Source: an uncultured Clostridia bacterium
GTDB lineage: Bacteria; Bacillota; Clostridia; Oscillospirales; Acutalibacteraceae
DNA length: 64,000 bases
Direction: 5' to 3'
Assembly (NCBI GenBank): GCA_944384985.1
Contig: CALWVM010000012.1
Coordinates: 1-64,000, forward strand
The notes beneath the pieces were generated by a model. That model had not been told where the DNA came from. It ran no database searches and worked only from the letters and a program-made list of their open reading frames with translations. Shown here one piece after another: positions 33,684-41,964 of the stretch. Each line of letters opens with the position of its first letter. Within the stretch, counting starts at the first letter, position 1. Made by a program: the position numbers and the translations under genes.

Positions 33684-34397
33684 TTATCCGATAAATAACT
33701 GCACCCAATAAAGTATGCCGTTTTCGGCACGATAGCAGCCGACGCCCAACTGCGTGAAGTCCGCGGTCAAAATATTTTCCCGGTGTCCCGCTGAATTCAT
33801 CCAGCTGGTCATGACGGCTTGCGGGGTGGACTGTCCGTAAGCGATATTTTCTCCGGCAGTCCGGTAGCTGATCGTAATCGCCGTAAAGCAGGAAGACCCG
33901 TCGGGACGGTTATGACTCCAAACGCGGGAAATCTCTTCGGCCCGCACCTGCGCGCTTGCGCAAAGGCTTTCGTTGAGCACAAGTTCCCCAACACCCGCTG
34001 CGCGGCGCTCGGCATTGACGAGGGACAGGATCTCCTTGGCTTCCGCCGTCTGCCAGCTCGTGTCAATCACAGTTCCGGCGTCGGAAACTTCGCCGGTCGC
34101 GGTGTTGTAAATATACAGCGTGCGCAGCCCCGCCGCCATCTGCAAAATGTAGCGGGCATCCGTCGCATTGATCTTACCGTCCTGCGATACATCCAGCCGC
34201 GGAATTTGCGAAGCGGGCACTGTGCGCAGCCCCGCTGCTGCCTGCAGGCAAAAGCGCGCGTCTGCGGCGTTGATCTGTTTGTCCTGGTTAAAGTCCCCCA
34301 GCCAGACTTCGTTTGCACCGGGTTCGGCGGCATAAACGGGTACAAGCGCCGTCAGCATCAGAACGGCAGCCAACAAACAGACAGCAAATCTTTTCAT
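33684..34397 (-). CDS. Secreted CAP/SCP-family protein with N-terminal dockerin-like module
   Basis: The protein has 237 residues, starting at ATG 34397 after AGGAG. Residues 1 to about 22 form a signal peptide (PVYA-AE). Residues about 28-85 carry two dockerin-like repeats, GDFNQDKQINAADARFCLQ and LDVSQDGKINATDARYILQ, then a YNTATGE linker as in the proteins at 8014 and 9223. The C-terminal 125 residues are a CAP domain: LVNAERRAAGVGEL, WSHNRPDG, AGENIAYG and GHRENIL with the usual His/Glu pairs. It is secreted; CAP functions vary and no activity can be assigned. It is the first gene of the CAP-YgjP-acetyltransferase-Crp operon. Confidence 0.9.
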   Translation of the reverse strand: MKRFAVCLLAAVLMLTALVPVYAAEPGANEVWLGDFNQDKQINAADARFCLQAAAGLRTVPASQIPRLDVSQDGKINATDARYILQMAAGLRTLYIYNTATGEVSDAGTVIDTSWQTAEAKEILSLVNAERRAAGVGELVLNESLCASAQVRAEEISRVWSHNRPDGSSCFTAITISYRTAGENIAYGQSTPQAVMTSWMNSAGHRENILTADFTQLGVGCYRAENGILYWVQLFIG

Positions 34398-34435
34398 TTT
34401 TGCACACTCCTTTATATGCATATATTCCACGAAAA

Positions 34436-34465
34436 AGCATAGCATTTGCGCTGCGCGCTTGTCAA
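34436..34465 (-). promoter_or_regulatory. Sigma-A promoter of the CAP-led operon
   Basis: On the minus strand TTGACA (plus 34460-34465) and TATGCT (plus 34436-34441) have an 18 bp spacer. Confidence 0.8.
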
Positions 34466-34516
34466 GGGGGCGCGGTGCGAAAACGAAAAAACCGCCGCGC
34501 GAAGCAAAAAAGGGAC

Positions 34517-34545
34517 TTGAAAAAGACACAGGGTTGCGCTACAAT
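34517..34545 (+). promoter_or_regulatory. Sigma-A promoter of the SDR gene
   Basis: TTGAAA at 34517-34522 and TACAAT at 34540-34545 have a 17 bp spacer, divergent from the CAP promoter. Confidence 0.8.
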
Positions 34546-34581
34546 ATCCAGTAGAAACTGGAAAATAAGGAGAGGAATTCC

Positions 34582-35418
34582 ATGGATAAAAACTGGCTGA
34601 ATTTCAAGACCGTGATCGTCACGGGCGCTTCGAGCGGCATGGGCAAGGGCATTGCTGAAAAGCTTATCAAGGTGCACGGCTGCAACGTGATCGGCATCGC
34701 GAGAAGCGAGAAGAAAATGGAAAAATTTGTCGAAGAGCTTGGTGAATACAAAGACCGCTTTACGTATCAATTGTTTGACGTTTCTTCGCTTGAGAATTGG
34801 CAGAATTTCCGCAAATATCTGGAAGACAACCACATCAAACCCGACATCCTGATTAACAACGCGGGCATCCTGCCGAAGTTTGACAAGTTCCAGCACTACA
34901 CGATCGAAGAGATCGAAAGCGCCATGAACATCAACTTCTACTCGGCGGTGTATTCCATGCACACGCTGCTGCCGCTGCTGCTCAAGTCCTCTTCGGCGGC
35001 GATCATCAACGTGGATTCCTCTGCAGCTCTTATGTCCCTTGCGGGCACGTCGGTCTATTCTGCCAGCAAATCGGCGCTCAAGGCGTTGACCGAATCCATG
35101 CGCGAAGAGCTGCGCGGCAAGTGCTATGTCGGCATCGTCTGCCCGGGCTTCACGAAGACCGATATCTTCCGCAACCAGGGCTCTTCCGACGAAAAGGCGC
35201 AGAAGATGCTCAACATGGTCAGCACCTCCTGCGACAAGATGGTCAAGCTCATCATGAACGGCATCGGCAAACAGCATGAGCTGATGGTGTTCGGCAAGGA
35301 CGCCGCGTTCATGAACTACTTTGGCCGCATGATGCCGGTCTTGGGCGGGCGTCTGTTCAGCGCTGTGATGAAGATGTCCAAGCTGCCGCTGTTCGACGGC
35401 GTGTTCAAAGACGACTGA
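34582..35418 (+). CDS. Short-chain dehydrogenase/reductase
   Basis: The 278-residue classical SDR has the cofactor loop TGASSGMGKGIAEKL (residues about 14-28), NNAG in INNAGILPKF, catalytic Ser in NVDSSAALMS and YSASKSALKAL with the YxxxK pair, then PGFTKTDIF. An Arg after the second strand (IARSEKKMEK) suggests NADPH preference. The extra 60-residue C-terminus is like DltE/YqjQ-type reductases. The substrate is unknown. It is monocistronic with a clear promoter and terminator. Confidence 0.92.
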   Translation: MDKNWLNFKTVIVTGASSGMGKGIAEKLIKVHGCNVIGIARSEKKMEKFVEELGEYKDRFTYQLFDVSSLENWQNFRKYLEDNHIKPDILINNAGILPKFDKFQHYTIEEIESAMNINFYSAVYSMHTLLPLLLKSSSAAIINVDSSAALMSLAGTSVYSASKSALKALTESMREELRGKCYVGIVCPGFTKTDIFRNQGSSDEKAQKMLNMVSTSCDKMVKLIMNGIGKQHELMVFGKDAAFMNYFGRMMPVLGGRLFSAVMKMSKLPLFDGVFKDD

Positions 35419-35440
35419 GCCTAAACGCAAAACAAATGCA

Positions 35441-35473
35441 AAAAGCGGGAGACCGTCTGGGTCTCCCGCTTTT
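35441..35473. terminator. Bidirectional terminator after the SDR gene
   Basis: AAAAGCGGGAGACC pairs perfectly with GGTCTCCCGCTTTT around GTCTG. It also lies just beyond the convergent LysR-type fragment. Confidence 0.9.
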
Positions 35474-35500
35474 CCTATGTGGTTTTACTTTTGTTCGTCT

Positions 35501-35767
35501 TTAAAGCGGCGGGCGTCGCGATAGTCCGTCTGCCTGTCGAATTATGTACTCTTTGCCGTGCTTTGCATCCTGTAAAAGCGACTGCCCCGCTTTTGTGAGC
35601 GTCAGCCCGCGGTGTGTGCGCACGAACAGCTGAAGCCCCAGACTTTCTTCCAACAGATTGATCTGCTTGATGACAGCGGGCGGGGAGATATACAGCTTTT
35701 CAGCAGCCTTGTTAAAGCTGCCCGACTCTGCAACACACAAAAACGTATCCAACTGTGGGTTATACAT
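35501..35767 (-). CDS. LysR-type HTH-only protein, truncated or frameshifted at the C-terminus
   Basis: The protein has 88 residues, starting at ATG 35767, 8 nt after AAAGGTGG; the in-frame GTG upstream overlaps that site. It has a complete LysR winged helix: MYNPQLDTFLCVAESGSFNK, then AAEKLYISPPAVIKQINLLEE and LFVRTHRGLTLTKAGQSLL. The 200-residue effector domain is missing. The last codons (SRRPPL) use rare-looking codons, whereas a one-base shift near 35525 gives DYRDARRFKDEQK ending at 35485 with native-like codon use. It is either a stand-alone HTH gene with a small indel or a degrading remnant. Confidence 0.7.
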   Translation of the reverse strand: MYNPQLDTFLCVAESGSFNKAAEKLYISPPAVIKQINLLEESLGLQLFVRTHRGLTLTKAGQSLLQDAKHGKEYIIRQADGLSRRPPL

Positions 35768-35806
35768 GCCGTCCGCCACCTTTCGAGAAGTGCTTGTGCG
35801 CTTCGT

Positions 35807-36370
35807 TCAAACCGTCAGCGCCGCAAGAATGCTCGAATACAGCTTTACGGGGTCTTCGAGAAAATTTTTCTTGACGACCTCGACCTGCATGCGGTCCGCC
35901 ACATAGATCGTCAGGCGCATCATCTCGTTTTCCTCGTCGCCGAGGATGAACGTCACGTTGAATCCGCCATCGGGAAGGGGCTCGGTCAAAATTTTATTTT
36001 CGCGTTTGTTGCGTGCTAACGTCATCAGCTTGATTGCCGAATTAACCGCCTTTTCCCGCACGGTGCGCGGCAGTTCCGTTTCCAAAAGCTCTGCCGATTC
36101 GCGCCCGCGCGCGGTGATGGTGAGCACTTCTTCGCCATCCTGAATGTCGCGGTCGATGTTGCCGGCCTTTAGAAGTTCGGCGATTGCTTCATTGAGTTCA
36201 AAATAGTTGGCAAGCCCTTCGCGCAGCACCGCGTCCACCAAAAGGGTTTTCGGTATGGGTCGGTCTAAGGCGCGCAGCAGATAGCACACCAAAAGCCGTA
36301 TCTCGCTGCGGTTGCGCAGCCCGCCGAGGTCAATGCCCGCGTCAAAAGCGTCAAAGGAACTGAAATCCAT
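35807..36370 (-). CDS. DUF4364-family protein
   Basis: The protein has 187 residues, starting at ATG 36370, 8 nt after GGAG. It begins with a winged-helix-like half (LRNRSEIRLLVCYLLRALDRPIPKTLL and VDAVLREGLANYFELNEAI), followed by a beta-rich half (GGFNVTFILGDEENEMMRLTIYV). This is the DUF4364 pattern, common in Clostridia and thought to be a regulator, though no function is proven. Its promoter lies inside the 3' end of alr. Confidence 0.82.
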   Translation of the reverse strand: MDFSSFDAFDAGIDLGGLRNRSEIRLLVCYLLRALDRPIPKTLLVDAVLREGLANYFELNEAIAELLKAGNIDRDIQDGEEVLTITARGRESAELLETELPRTVREKAVNSAIKLMTLARNKRENKILTEPLPDGGFNVTFILGDEENEMMRLTIYVADRMQVEVVKKNFLEDPVKLYSSILAALTV

Positions 36371-36416
36371 ACTATGTGCTCCGTCCATGGTTAGATTACA
36401 GGGTATATTGTAAAGA

Positions 36417-36445
36417 ATTCGGACGGCTTTGTCAAATGAGCGCGT
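36417..36445 (-). promoter_or_regulatory. Sigma-A promoter of the DUF4364 gene, inside the end of alr
   Basis: On the minus strand TTGACA (plus 36440-36445) and TACAAT (plus 36417-36422) have a 17 bp spacer. The -35 falls within the last codons of alr, which ends at 36432. Confidence 0.85.
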
Positions 36446-37595
36446 CCGAAATTTCGGACACAACCCCGTCTTGCAGATAGACCCGCGGCACACGCTTGTT
36501 GATATCACAGCAGAATTCATAGTTAAAGCTGTTTGCCGCGTCGGCGACCTCCTCCACGGAAATGCGGTTCATGCCGTCCGTACCGACGAGCGTGACTTCG
36601 TCGCCCTGCCGCACATCGGGGATGGCGGTCACGTCCACCATCATCTGATCCATGCAGACCCGGCCGACGATCGGCGCGAACTGCCCGTGGATGAGCACGC
36701 GCCCGCGATTCGAGAGTGCGCGCGGATACCCGTCGCCGTAGCCCACGGGGATGGTAGCGATCACGGTTTTGCCCTTTGTCACATACGTCGAGCCGTAGCT
36801 GACCGGAAAGCCCGCGTCCACGGTCTTGACAAACGCAACGTGGCTTTTGAGAGACATCGCGGGGTACAGCGGAAATCCGGCCTTGTTGACCTCTTGTGAC
36901 GGATACAGCCCATAGGTCATGATGCCGCTGCGCACCATGTCGAGAAAATCACCGTCCATATCGATAATGCCCGCACTGTTGCACATGTGCCGAAGCGGGA
37001 TATGTATGCCCGATTCTTCCAACGCGCGCAGGAATCCCAAAAACCTTTCCTTTTGACGGTTGCAGCTTGTTTTGTCCGCCGCGTCCGCACAGGCGAAATG
37101 CGTGAAAATGCCGTCGATTTTCAAATGGTCGAGCGCCGCGATGCGCCGGACCGTTTCCAAACCGTCCGCGTCCGGCTGTAAGCCGATGCGCCCCATGCCG
37201 GTGTCCACCTTGATGTGCACACGCGCGGTTTTTCCGAGTTCACGAGCGCGCGCGGCGTAAGCCGCTGCTGTGTCGTATTGAAACACCGTGTGCCAGATGT
37301 CGTTTTCCAAAAGCAGATCAAAATCTGCCGGGAACACATAGCCGAGCACTAAGATCGGGTTTTCGATCCCGTTTCGGCGAAGCTGCACCGCTTCTTCTGC
37401 AGTCGCCACGCCGAAGGCATAGGTCCCGATCCGGTGCAGGGCTTTGGCAACCGGCACCGCGCCGTGGCCGTAAGCGTCGGTTTTGATGATCGCCATGACT
37501 TTGACGTCCTGGCCAACCTTGTGCATGACGTTTTGAATATTGCGGCAAATGGCGTCCAAATCAATCTGCGCCCAAACACGCGCGGGAAGCTTCAT
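36432..37595 (-). CDS. alr: Alanine racemase
   Basis: The protein has 387 residues, starting at ATG 37595 after AAGGG; the longer frame into the previous gene has no ribosome site. The PLP lysine is in VMAIIKTDAYGHGAVPVA (about residue 38), the second catalytic base Tyr in FPVSYGSTYVTKG, and VDTGMGRIGL and VCMDQMMVDVT are conserved. It interconverts L- and D-alanine for peptidoglycan. It is the last gene, 13 nt after pxpA, of an operon of D-amino-acid and oxoproline enzymes. This suggests it feeds D-Ala to the transaminase encoded at the other end. Confidence 0.96.
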   Translation of the reverse strand: MKLPARVWAQIDLDAICRNIQNVMHKVGQDVKVMAIIKTDAYGHGAVPVAKALHRIGTYAFGVATAEEAVQLRRNGIENPILVLGYVFPADFDLLLENDIWHTVFQYDTAAAYAARARELGKTARVHIKVDTGMGRIGLQPDADGLETVRRIAALDHLKIDGIFTHFACADAADKTSCNRQKERFLGFLRALEESGIHIPLRHMCNSAGIIDMDGDFLDMVRSGIMTYGLYPSQEVNKAGFPLYPAMSLKSHVAFVKTVDAGFPVSYGSTYVTKGKTVIATIPVGYGDGYPRALSNRGRVLIHGQFAPIVGRVCMDQMMVDVTAIPDVRQGDEVTLVGTDGMNRISVEEVADAANSFNYEFCCDINKRVPRVYLQDGVVSEISDALI

Positions 37596-37608
37596 AGGTA
37601 ACCCTTCT

Positions 37609-38376
37609 TTATACGATTTGTGCAAGCGGTGCGATCTCCACGCCCGCCGCTTGCAGGGCAGAGCGGATCTTCTGAACAAATGCGAGCGCCTTTTCCCCGT
37701 CGCCGTGCACGCACACGGAATCGGCGCGGATGGGCATTTCCTTGCCGGTGATCGTGCGCACCTTGCCGTTCTGCACCATACCGACCACGCGCTCGATGGC
37801 TTCATTTTCGTCGGTAATCATCGCGCCGGGCTTTGTGCGCGGCACCAGAGAACCATCCTCTTCGTAGGCGCGGTCGGCAAAGACCTCGCACGCCGTCCGA
37901 AGCCCTAAAGCCTTTGCCGCTGTGTGCATTTTGCTGGACGCAGGGCACAGCAGGATAAGACTTTCATCCGTTTCGGCAACGGCTTCGCAAACTGCTTTCG
38001 CGAGCGCTTCATCTTTGCCCGCCATATTGTAAAGCGCGCCGTGCGGTTTGACGTGTTGGAGCAGTAAGCCTTTCGCTTTGCAGAACGCCTGCAGCGCGCC
38101 GATCTGGTATTGCACATACGCTTTTGCTTCGGCAGGGGAAGCGGCGAGGTTGCGCCGCCCGAAGCCCAAAAGGTCGGGGAAGCCCGGGTGCGCGCCCACG
38201 GCGACACCCTGTTTCGCAAGCAGCGAAACCGTTTTCTCCATGACCATCGGGTCGCCTGCGTGAAAGCCGCACGCGACATTTGCCGAGGTGATATACTTTG
38301 CGACAGCTTCGTCCGCGCCAATGGTGTAGGCGCCGAAGCTTTCGCCCATGTCGCAGTTCAAATCGATTTTCAGCAT
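37609..38376 (-). CDS. pxpA: 5-oxoprolinase subunit PxpA (LamB/YcsF family)
   Basis: The 255-residue protein begins KIDLNCDMGESFG and contains SANVACGFHAGDP, VGAHPGFPDLLGFGRR, HVKPHGALYN and FADRAYEEDGSLVPR, all hallmarks of YcsF/PxpA. With PxpB and PxpC it forms the bacterial ATP-dependent 5-oxoprolinase that opens 5-oxo-L-proline to L-glutamate in the cytosol. All three subunits are in this operon, but pxpA is separated from pxpBC by the DUF1445 gene. The gaps are 12 nt upstream and 13 nt downstream. Confidence 0.95.
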   Translation of the reverse strand: MLKIDLNCDMGESFGAYTIGADEAVAKYITSANVACGFHAGDPMVMEKTVSLLAKQGVAVGAHPGFPDLLGFGRRNLAASPAEAKAYVQYQIGALQAFCKAKGLLLQHVKPHGALYNMAGKDEALAKAVCEAVAETDESLILLCPASSKMHTAAKALGLRTACEVFADRAYEEDGSLVPRTKPGAMITDENEAIERVVGMVQNGKVRTITGKEMPIRADSVCVHGDGEKALAFVQKIRSALQAAGVEIAPLAQIV

Positions 38377-38388
38377 ATGCCGGCCTCC

Positions 38389-39177
38389 TTAAAATTTCAG
38401 GTCTGTGTTCTTCACGTCGGTGATGAGCATATGCCCCGGCGCATGCGTGATGCAGAATTCGGGTTTCGAGTGCATCACGATGGATTGCGGCGTGACCCCG
38501 CACGCCCAGAATACGGGCGTCTCGCCGGGGTGGATCGTGACCGCGTCGCCGAAATCAGGTTTTGAAAGATCGTGGATCCCGATCGCCTCCGGGTCGCCGA
38601 TGTGTACCGGCGTGCCGTGCACACGCGGCATGGAAGCTGTAATGTTAATTGCCTTTACAATTTGATCGTTCGGTAAAGGGCGCATGCTCACAACCATATT
38701 GCCCGAAAATACGCCAGCCGGCTCGCAGGGGATGCTCGTCAAATACATCGGCACATTTTTACCCTCTTCGATATGCCGAACGGTCACACCCGATTCCAGC
38801 AACTCCGATTCGAATGAAAACGAGCAGCCGATGAGAAACGCCACCAAATCGTCGCGCCAAAGGCTTTCTACGTTTTCATATTCGCCGATGAGTTCCCCGT
38901 GACGGTACACGCGGTATTTCGGGATGTCCGAAGCAATGTTGCAGTCCTTTGCAATCTTTTTGAGATAGGGGTTCCCCACGTCCGATACTTCTAAAATCGG
39001 ACAGGGCTTTGGGTTGCGCTGGGTGAACAGCAGAAAGTCATAGGCAAGGTCTTTGGGCAGCACGGCAAGGTTCGCCTGCGCGTACCCTAAGCACATGCCC
39101 GAAGTCTGCGTTGTGATCTCTCCTTTGCGGATCTTCAGCCGTACGTCATAGGGCGGCGTGTGTGCATAAGCGTTCAT
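38389..39177 (-). CDS. DUF1445 family, D-glutamate cyclase-like (YcsI)
   Basis: The 262-residue protein is a full-length DUF1445/YcsI member: [50 protein letters not shown] and [14 protein letters not shown]. The family (PF07286) is the N-terminal half of the animal mitochondrial D-glutamate cyclase, which dehydrates D-glutamate to 5-oxo-D-proline. Older annotation calls it a putative hydro-lyase. It overlaps pxpC by 4 nt and is 12 nt ahead of pxpA, so it is embedded among the 5-oxoprolinase genes. The matching C-terminal half is the DUF4392 protein of the same operon. Confidence 0.9.
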   Translation of the reverse strand: MNAYAHTPPYDVRLKIRKGEITTQTSGMCLGYAQANLAVLPKDLAYDFLLFTQRNPKPCPILEVSDVGNPYLKKIAKDCNIASDIPKYRVYRHGELIGEYENVESLWRDDLVAFLIGCSFSFESELLESGVTVRHIEEGKNVPMYLTSIPCEPAGVFSGNMVVSMRPLPNDQIVKAINITASMPRVHGTPVHIGDPEAIGIHDLSKPDFGDAVTIHPGETPVFWACGVTPQSIVMHSKPEFCITHAPGHMLITDVKNTDLKF

Positions 39178-40130
39178 CGAACCAGATCCCTTCCATATCG
39201 GATGAGCAGGCGGTCAAGCGCGCGCTGCTCTTTCCTGTAAAGTTTTTCAGCTTGTCGGGCGGAAACTGCCTGAAAATATACTGTGTCGCCCGGGCGCCGC
39301 TGCACAAGCTGCGGCAGGTCGATGCTTACGACCGTGGCGATCTTGGCATAGCCGCCCGTGGTCTGACGGTCGGCGAGCATCACCATCGGCGTACCGGCAG
39401 GCGGCACCTGGATGCTGCCAAACACGATCCCGTCGGAAATAATGTCCACCTTGTCTTTGTATTCGATCTTCGCGCCGTCCAGCTTGCAGCCCATGCGGTC
39501 GGTGTCCGCGGTGACGCGGTACGGCGCCGACAAAAAGGTTTCCAAGCCCGCCTTTGTAAAATAATCGTCCTGCGGGCCCAAAACAACGCGTAAGGTGACG
39601 GAATTCCCCGTGTAGCTTTCCGCAGGTATACGCACGCACGGGAGTTTTTCCATCGGCACTGCCGTCGGCCGAAGCGAAAGGATATCGCCCTTTTGCAGCT
39701 TCCGCCCATGGAAGCCCCCGATGCCGCATTTCAGGTTGGTCGAACGGCTACCGAGCACGGGCTCGACATCAATGCCGCCCGCAAAAGCAACATAGGTGTA
39801 AAAGCCGGTTTTTGCGGCGGAAAAAGTCAGAATATCGCCCTTTTCGGCGCGGATGGTCCGGTACATTTGAATTTTTTCTCCGGAAAGCGCTGCGCCCATA
39901 TCCGCGCCTGTCACGGCGAACACGCAGGGCGCGGTGAATTGGAATTTCCCGCCGAGCATCGCCATTTCGAGCACAGCTTCGTCCGTAAAATTGCCCACCA
40001 GGGCATTTGCAATGCGGTAGGCGCGCGCGTCCATCACGCCGGAAGCGTTAAAGCCTAAATACCCGTAGCCGTTCCGGCCGCCGTCCTGCACGGTAGTCAG
40101 CGCCCCGGGGGACAGCACCTGAAATTCCAT
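39174..40130 (-). CDS. pxpC: 5-oxoprolinase subunit PxpC (biotin-dependent carboxyltransferase-like)
   Basis: The 318-residue protein belongs to the KipA/YcsJ/AHS2 family: [41 protein letters not shown] and [16 protein letters not shown]. Together with PxpB it forms the part related to urea-amidolyase domains that probably phosphorylates 5-oxoproline. It overlaps pxpB by 1 nt and the DUF1445 gene by 4 nt, so it is tightly coupled. PxpB and PxpC homologues in Bacillus (KipI/KipA) also touch sporulation kinase KinA. Here PxpA and the neighbouring genes favour the enzymatic role. Confidence 0.95.
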   Translation of the reverse strand: MEFQVLSPGALTTVQDGGRNGYGYLGFNASGVMDARAYRIANALVGNFTDEAVLEMAMLGGKFQFTAPCVFAVTGADMGAALSGEKIQMYRTIRAEKGDILTFSAAKTGFYTYVAFAGGIDVEPVLGSRSTNLKCGIGGFHGRKLQKGDILSLRPTAVPMEKLPCVRIPAESYTGNSVTLRVVLGPQDDYFTKAGLETFLSAPYRVTADTDRMGCKLDGAKIEYKDKVDIISDGIVFGSIQVPPAGTPMVMLADRQTTGGYAKIATVVSIDLPQLVQRRPGDTVYFQAVSARQAEKLYRKEQRALDRLLIRYGRDLVR

Positions 40131-40846
40131 CAGCCCACCTCCGTCCTGCGGCAGACATACGTGCCGGCTTCTACCTGCTTTTGAATTTCCGAAAATGTCG
40201 ATTCGTCAATCGGTACGAAGCGGATGTATTCGCCCGCCGAAAATAAGACGGGCGGCGTGCGAGATGCATCATAGGGCCGTATGGGCGTGGTGCCGATGAG
40301 CCGCCAGCCGCCGGGCGAGGGCAGCGGATAGATCCCCGTCTGCTCGCCGCCGATGCCGACCGCGCCCGCGTGGATTTTGGTGCGCGGGGTGGAAAGACGC
40401 GGACAGAAAATGCGTTCATCCATGCCGCCAAGATACACAAAGCCCGGCAAAAAGCCGAGCATGTAAATTCGGTAGTCCCGCCCTGCGTGCAGGCGCACGA
40501 CCTCTTCCGGCGTGAGCTTCGCGTAGGCGGCAACGTCGTTTAAGTCCTCGCCGTTGTAGAACACGGGGACTTCAATGACGACCTTTTTACTTTGTTCTTG
40601 TACGGAAAGCGTCCTGCAAAGGCGCAAAAGCTTTTTTTTGAGCCGCTTCCCGGAAATCAGCGACGGGTCAAACAGCACCGTCAGCGAACGGAATGTCGGG
40701 ACGCACTCGCGCACGCCGAAAATGCCTTTTTCCCGCACGGCGCGATCGAGCGCCTGCACCAGCGCGTTTGTGTGTTCGTCGATCTCTTTCCCAAATTCCG
40801 CCACCAGCGCGCAGTCGCCGCTTCTTAAAATCACGGGCTGTTCCAT
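40130..40846 (-). CDS. pxpB: 5-oxoprolinase subunit PxpB (KipI/AHS1 family)
   Basis: The 238-residue protein starts at ATG 40846, 8 nt after GGGAGG. The longer frame runs into the DUF4392 gene and is rejected. Family marks are LRSGDCALVAEFG, RECVPTFRSLTVLFDP, YMLGFLPGFVYLGG and GIGGEQTGIYPLPSPGGW. It is the PxpB partner of PxpC in the ATP-dependent 5-oxoprolinase. It lies 34 nt after the DUF4392 gene in the D-amino-acid operon. Confidence 0.95.
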   Translation of the reverse strand: MEQPVILRSGDCALVAEFGKEIDEHTNALVQALDRAVREKGIFGVRECVPTFRSLTVLFDPSLISGKRLKKKLLRLCRTLSVQEQSKKVVIEVPVFYNGEDLNDVAAYAKLTPEEVVRLHAGRDYRIYMLGFLPGFVYLGGMDERIFCPRLSTPRTKIHAGAVGIGGEQTGIYPLPSPGGWRLIGTTPIRPYDASRTPPVLFSAGEYIRFVPIDESTFSEIQKQVEAGTYVCRRTEVG

Positions 40847-40880
40847 GCCGTCGCCTCCCTTGCAAGCACAGGCTGCCCTT

Positions 40881-41951
40881 TTATTTTGTCTCAAAAAAAC
40901 CGAGTTCCAGCGTCTTGTCAAACCAGGTCTTACATTTCGTTTCCAGCTTTGGTGCATAACGGATGCATTCGCGCATCATCGTAACTAAGGTCATGTTCGT
41001 TTGCAGGTCAAACCCATCGATGGCGGGAATTGTCCAGCCGTACATATCAACCATCCCGCTGCGCGCCGCCGCGGTGAGCGCTTCTTTTTCCAAGTCCGCG
41101 TCGTGCATGATGTCCATGTCGCCGCACAAAAACGCAAGCGCCGCAATGAGCGCGTAGCAGCCCCAGTCCGAAACGGTGGCGGTGATAATGTGCTCGGCGC
41201 CCACGCGCGCTGCAATGCCGCCGCCGCAGCCGCATTCGCAGGTCCCCTTTGCCGCGCGCGGGATGAAGCGGTCAAGCTGTTCTGTGATCGTGCCCATGCC
41301 CATCTCGTTGCCCAGGTCCCCGATGGCGATGTTCAAAACACCCGCCTTTTGCAGCTTTTCAAACAGGACATCGGCTTTCGCTTCCAGCGGCGTGGTGCGT
41401 TTGCCAACGGAATTGTGGAATTCCCCGACGCGGTTTTCGCCCGGAAATTCGTTGGCGATGACCGCTGCCGGCATACCTTGCGCGAGCAGTGCGTCCGCCT
41501 GCGCTTCGGCCTGTGCCTTATCCTTTGTAAAAGGGAATACCGCCATCGAAACGGGATTTTTACGCAGGTCGTCGATCGTCGTGTATAAATGCAGCCCCAT
41601 AACGCGCGAAAGCGCCTGTACAGCGGGCAGGTTTTCTTCCTGACAGATGACGACGGGCTTTGCGCCGAAAGCGAGTACGAGCGCGCGCGCAAGCAGCATG
41701 GTGCTGACGATGCCGTCCGTCTCCGCCGCCTGGTTGTCAAGCAGCACAAAGCCGGTCATTAAGTATACAAGATCATTTTCTTTGACCGTCTCGCACAAGA
41801 GCTTTGCCGCATGTGTCGAGAGCGGTTCGCCCGTGTAACGCCGCGCCGCGTCATAGAGAATGCGGCAAACCCCGTACCCGCGCGGGTCGAGGTTCGCGAG
41901 GTTATCCAGATTCTGCCCGATGTTATAGACGGTCAGTTCCTTTTGTGTCAT
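40881..41951 (-). CDS. DUF4392 family, D-glutamate cyclase C-terminal-domain protein
   Basis: The protein has 356 residues, starting at ATG 41951, 7 nt after GGAGG. Residues about 15-120 have a helical start and FVLLDNQAAETDGIV. The second half has FHNSVGKRTTPLEAKADV, IAIGDLGNEMGMG and CECGCGGGIAARVGAEHIIT, typical of DUF4392 (PF14336), the C-terminal domain of the animal D-glutamate cyclase. A stand-alone DUF4392 beside DUF1445 and PxpABC suggests a split D-glutamate cyclase. Catalysis is not proven for the bacterial proteins. It is 13 nt after dat. Confidence 0.88.
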   Translation of the reverse strand: MTQKELTVYNIGQNLDNLANLDPRGYGVCRILYDAARRYTGEPLSTHAAKLLCETVKENDLVYLMTGFVLLDNQAAETDGIVSTMLLARALVLAFGAKPVVICQEENLPAVQALSRVMGLHLYTTIDDLRKNPVSMAVFPFTKDKAQAEAQADALLAQGMPAAVIANEFPGENRVGEFHNSVGKRTTPLEAKADVLFEKLQKAGVLNIAIGDLGNEMGMGTITEQLDRFIPRAAKGTCECGCGGGIAARVGAEHIITATVSDWGCYALIAALAFLCGDMDIMHDADLEKEALTAAARSGMVDMYGWTIPAIDGFDLQTNMTLVTMMRECIRYAPKLETKCKTWFDKTLELGFFETK

Positions 41952-41964
41952 GGGGTTTCCTCCG

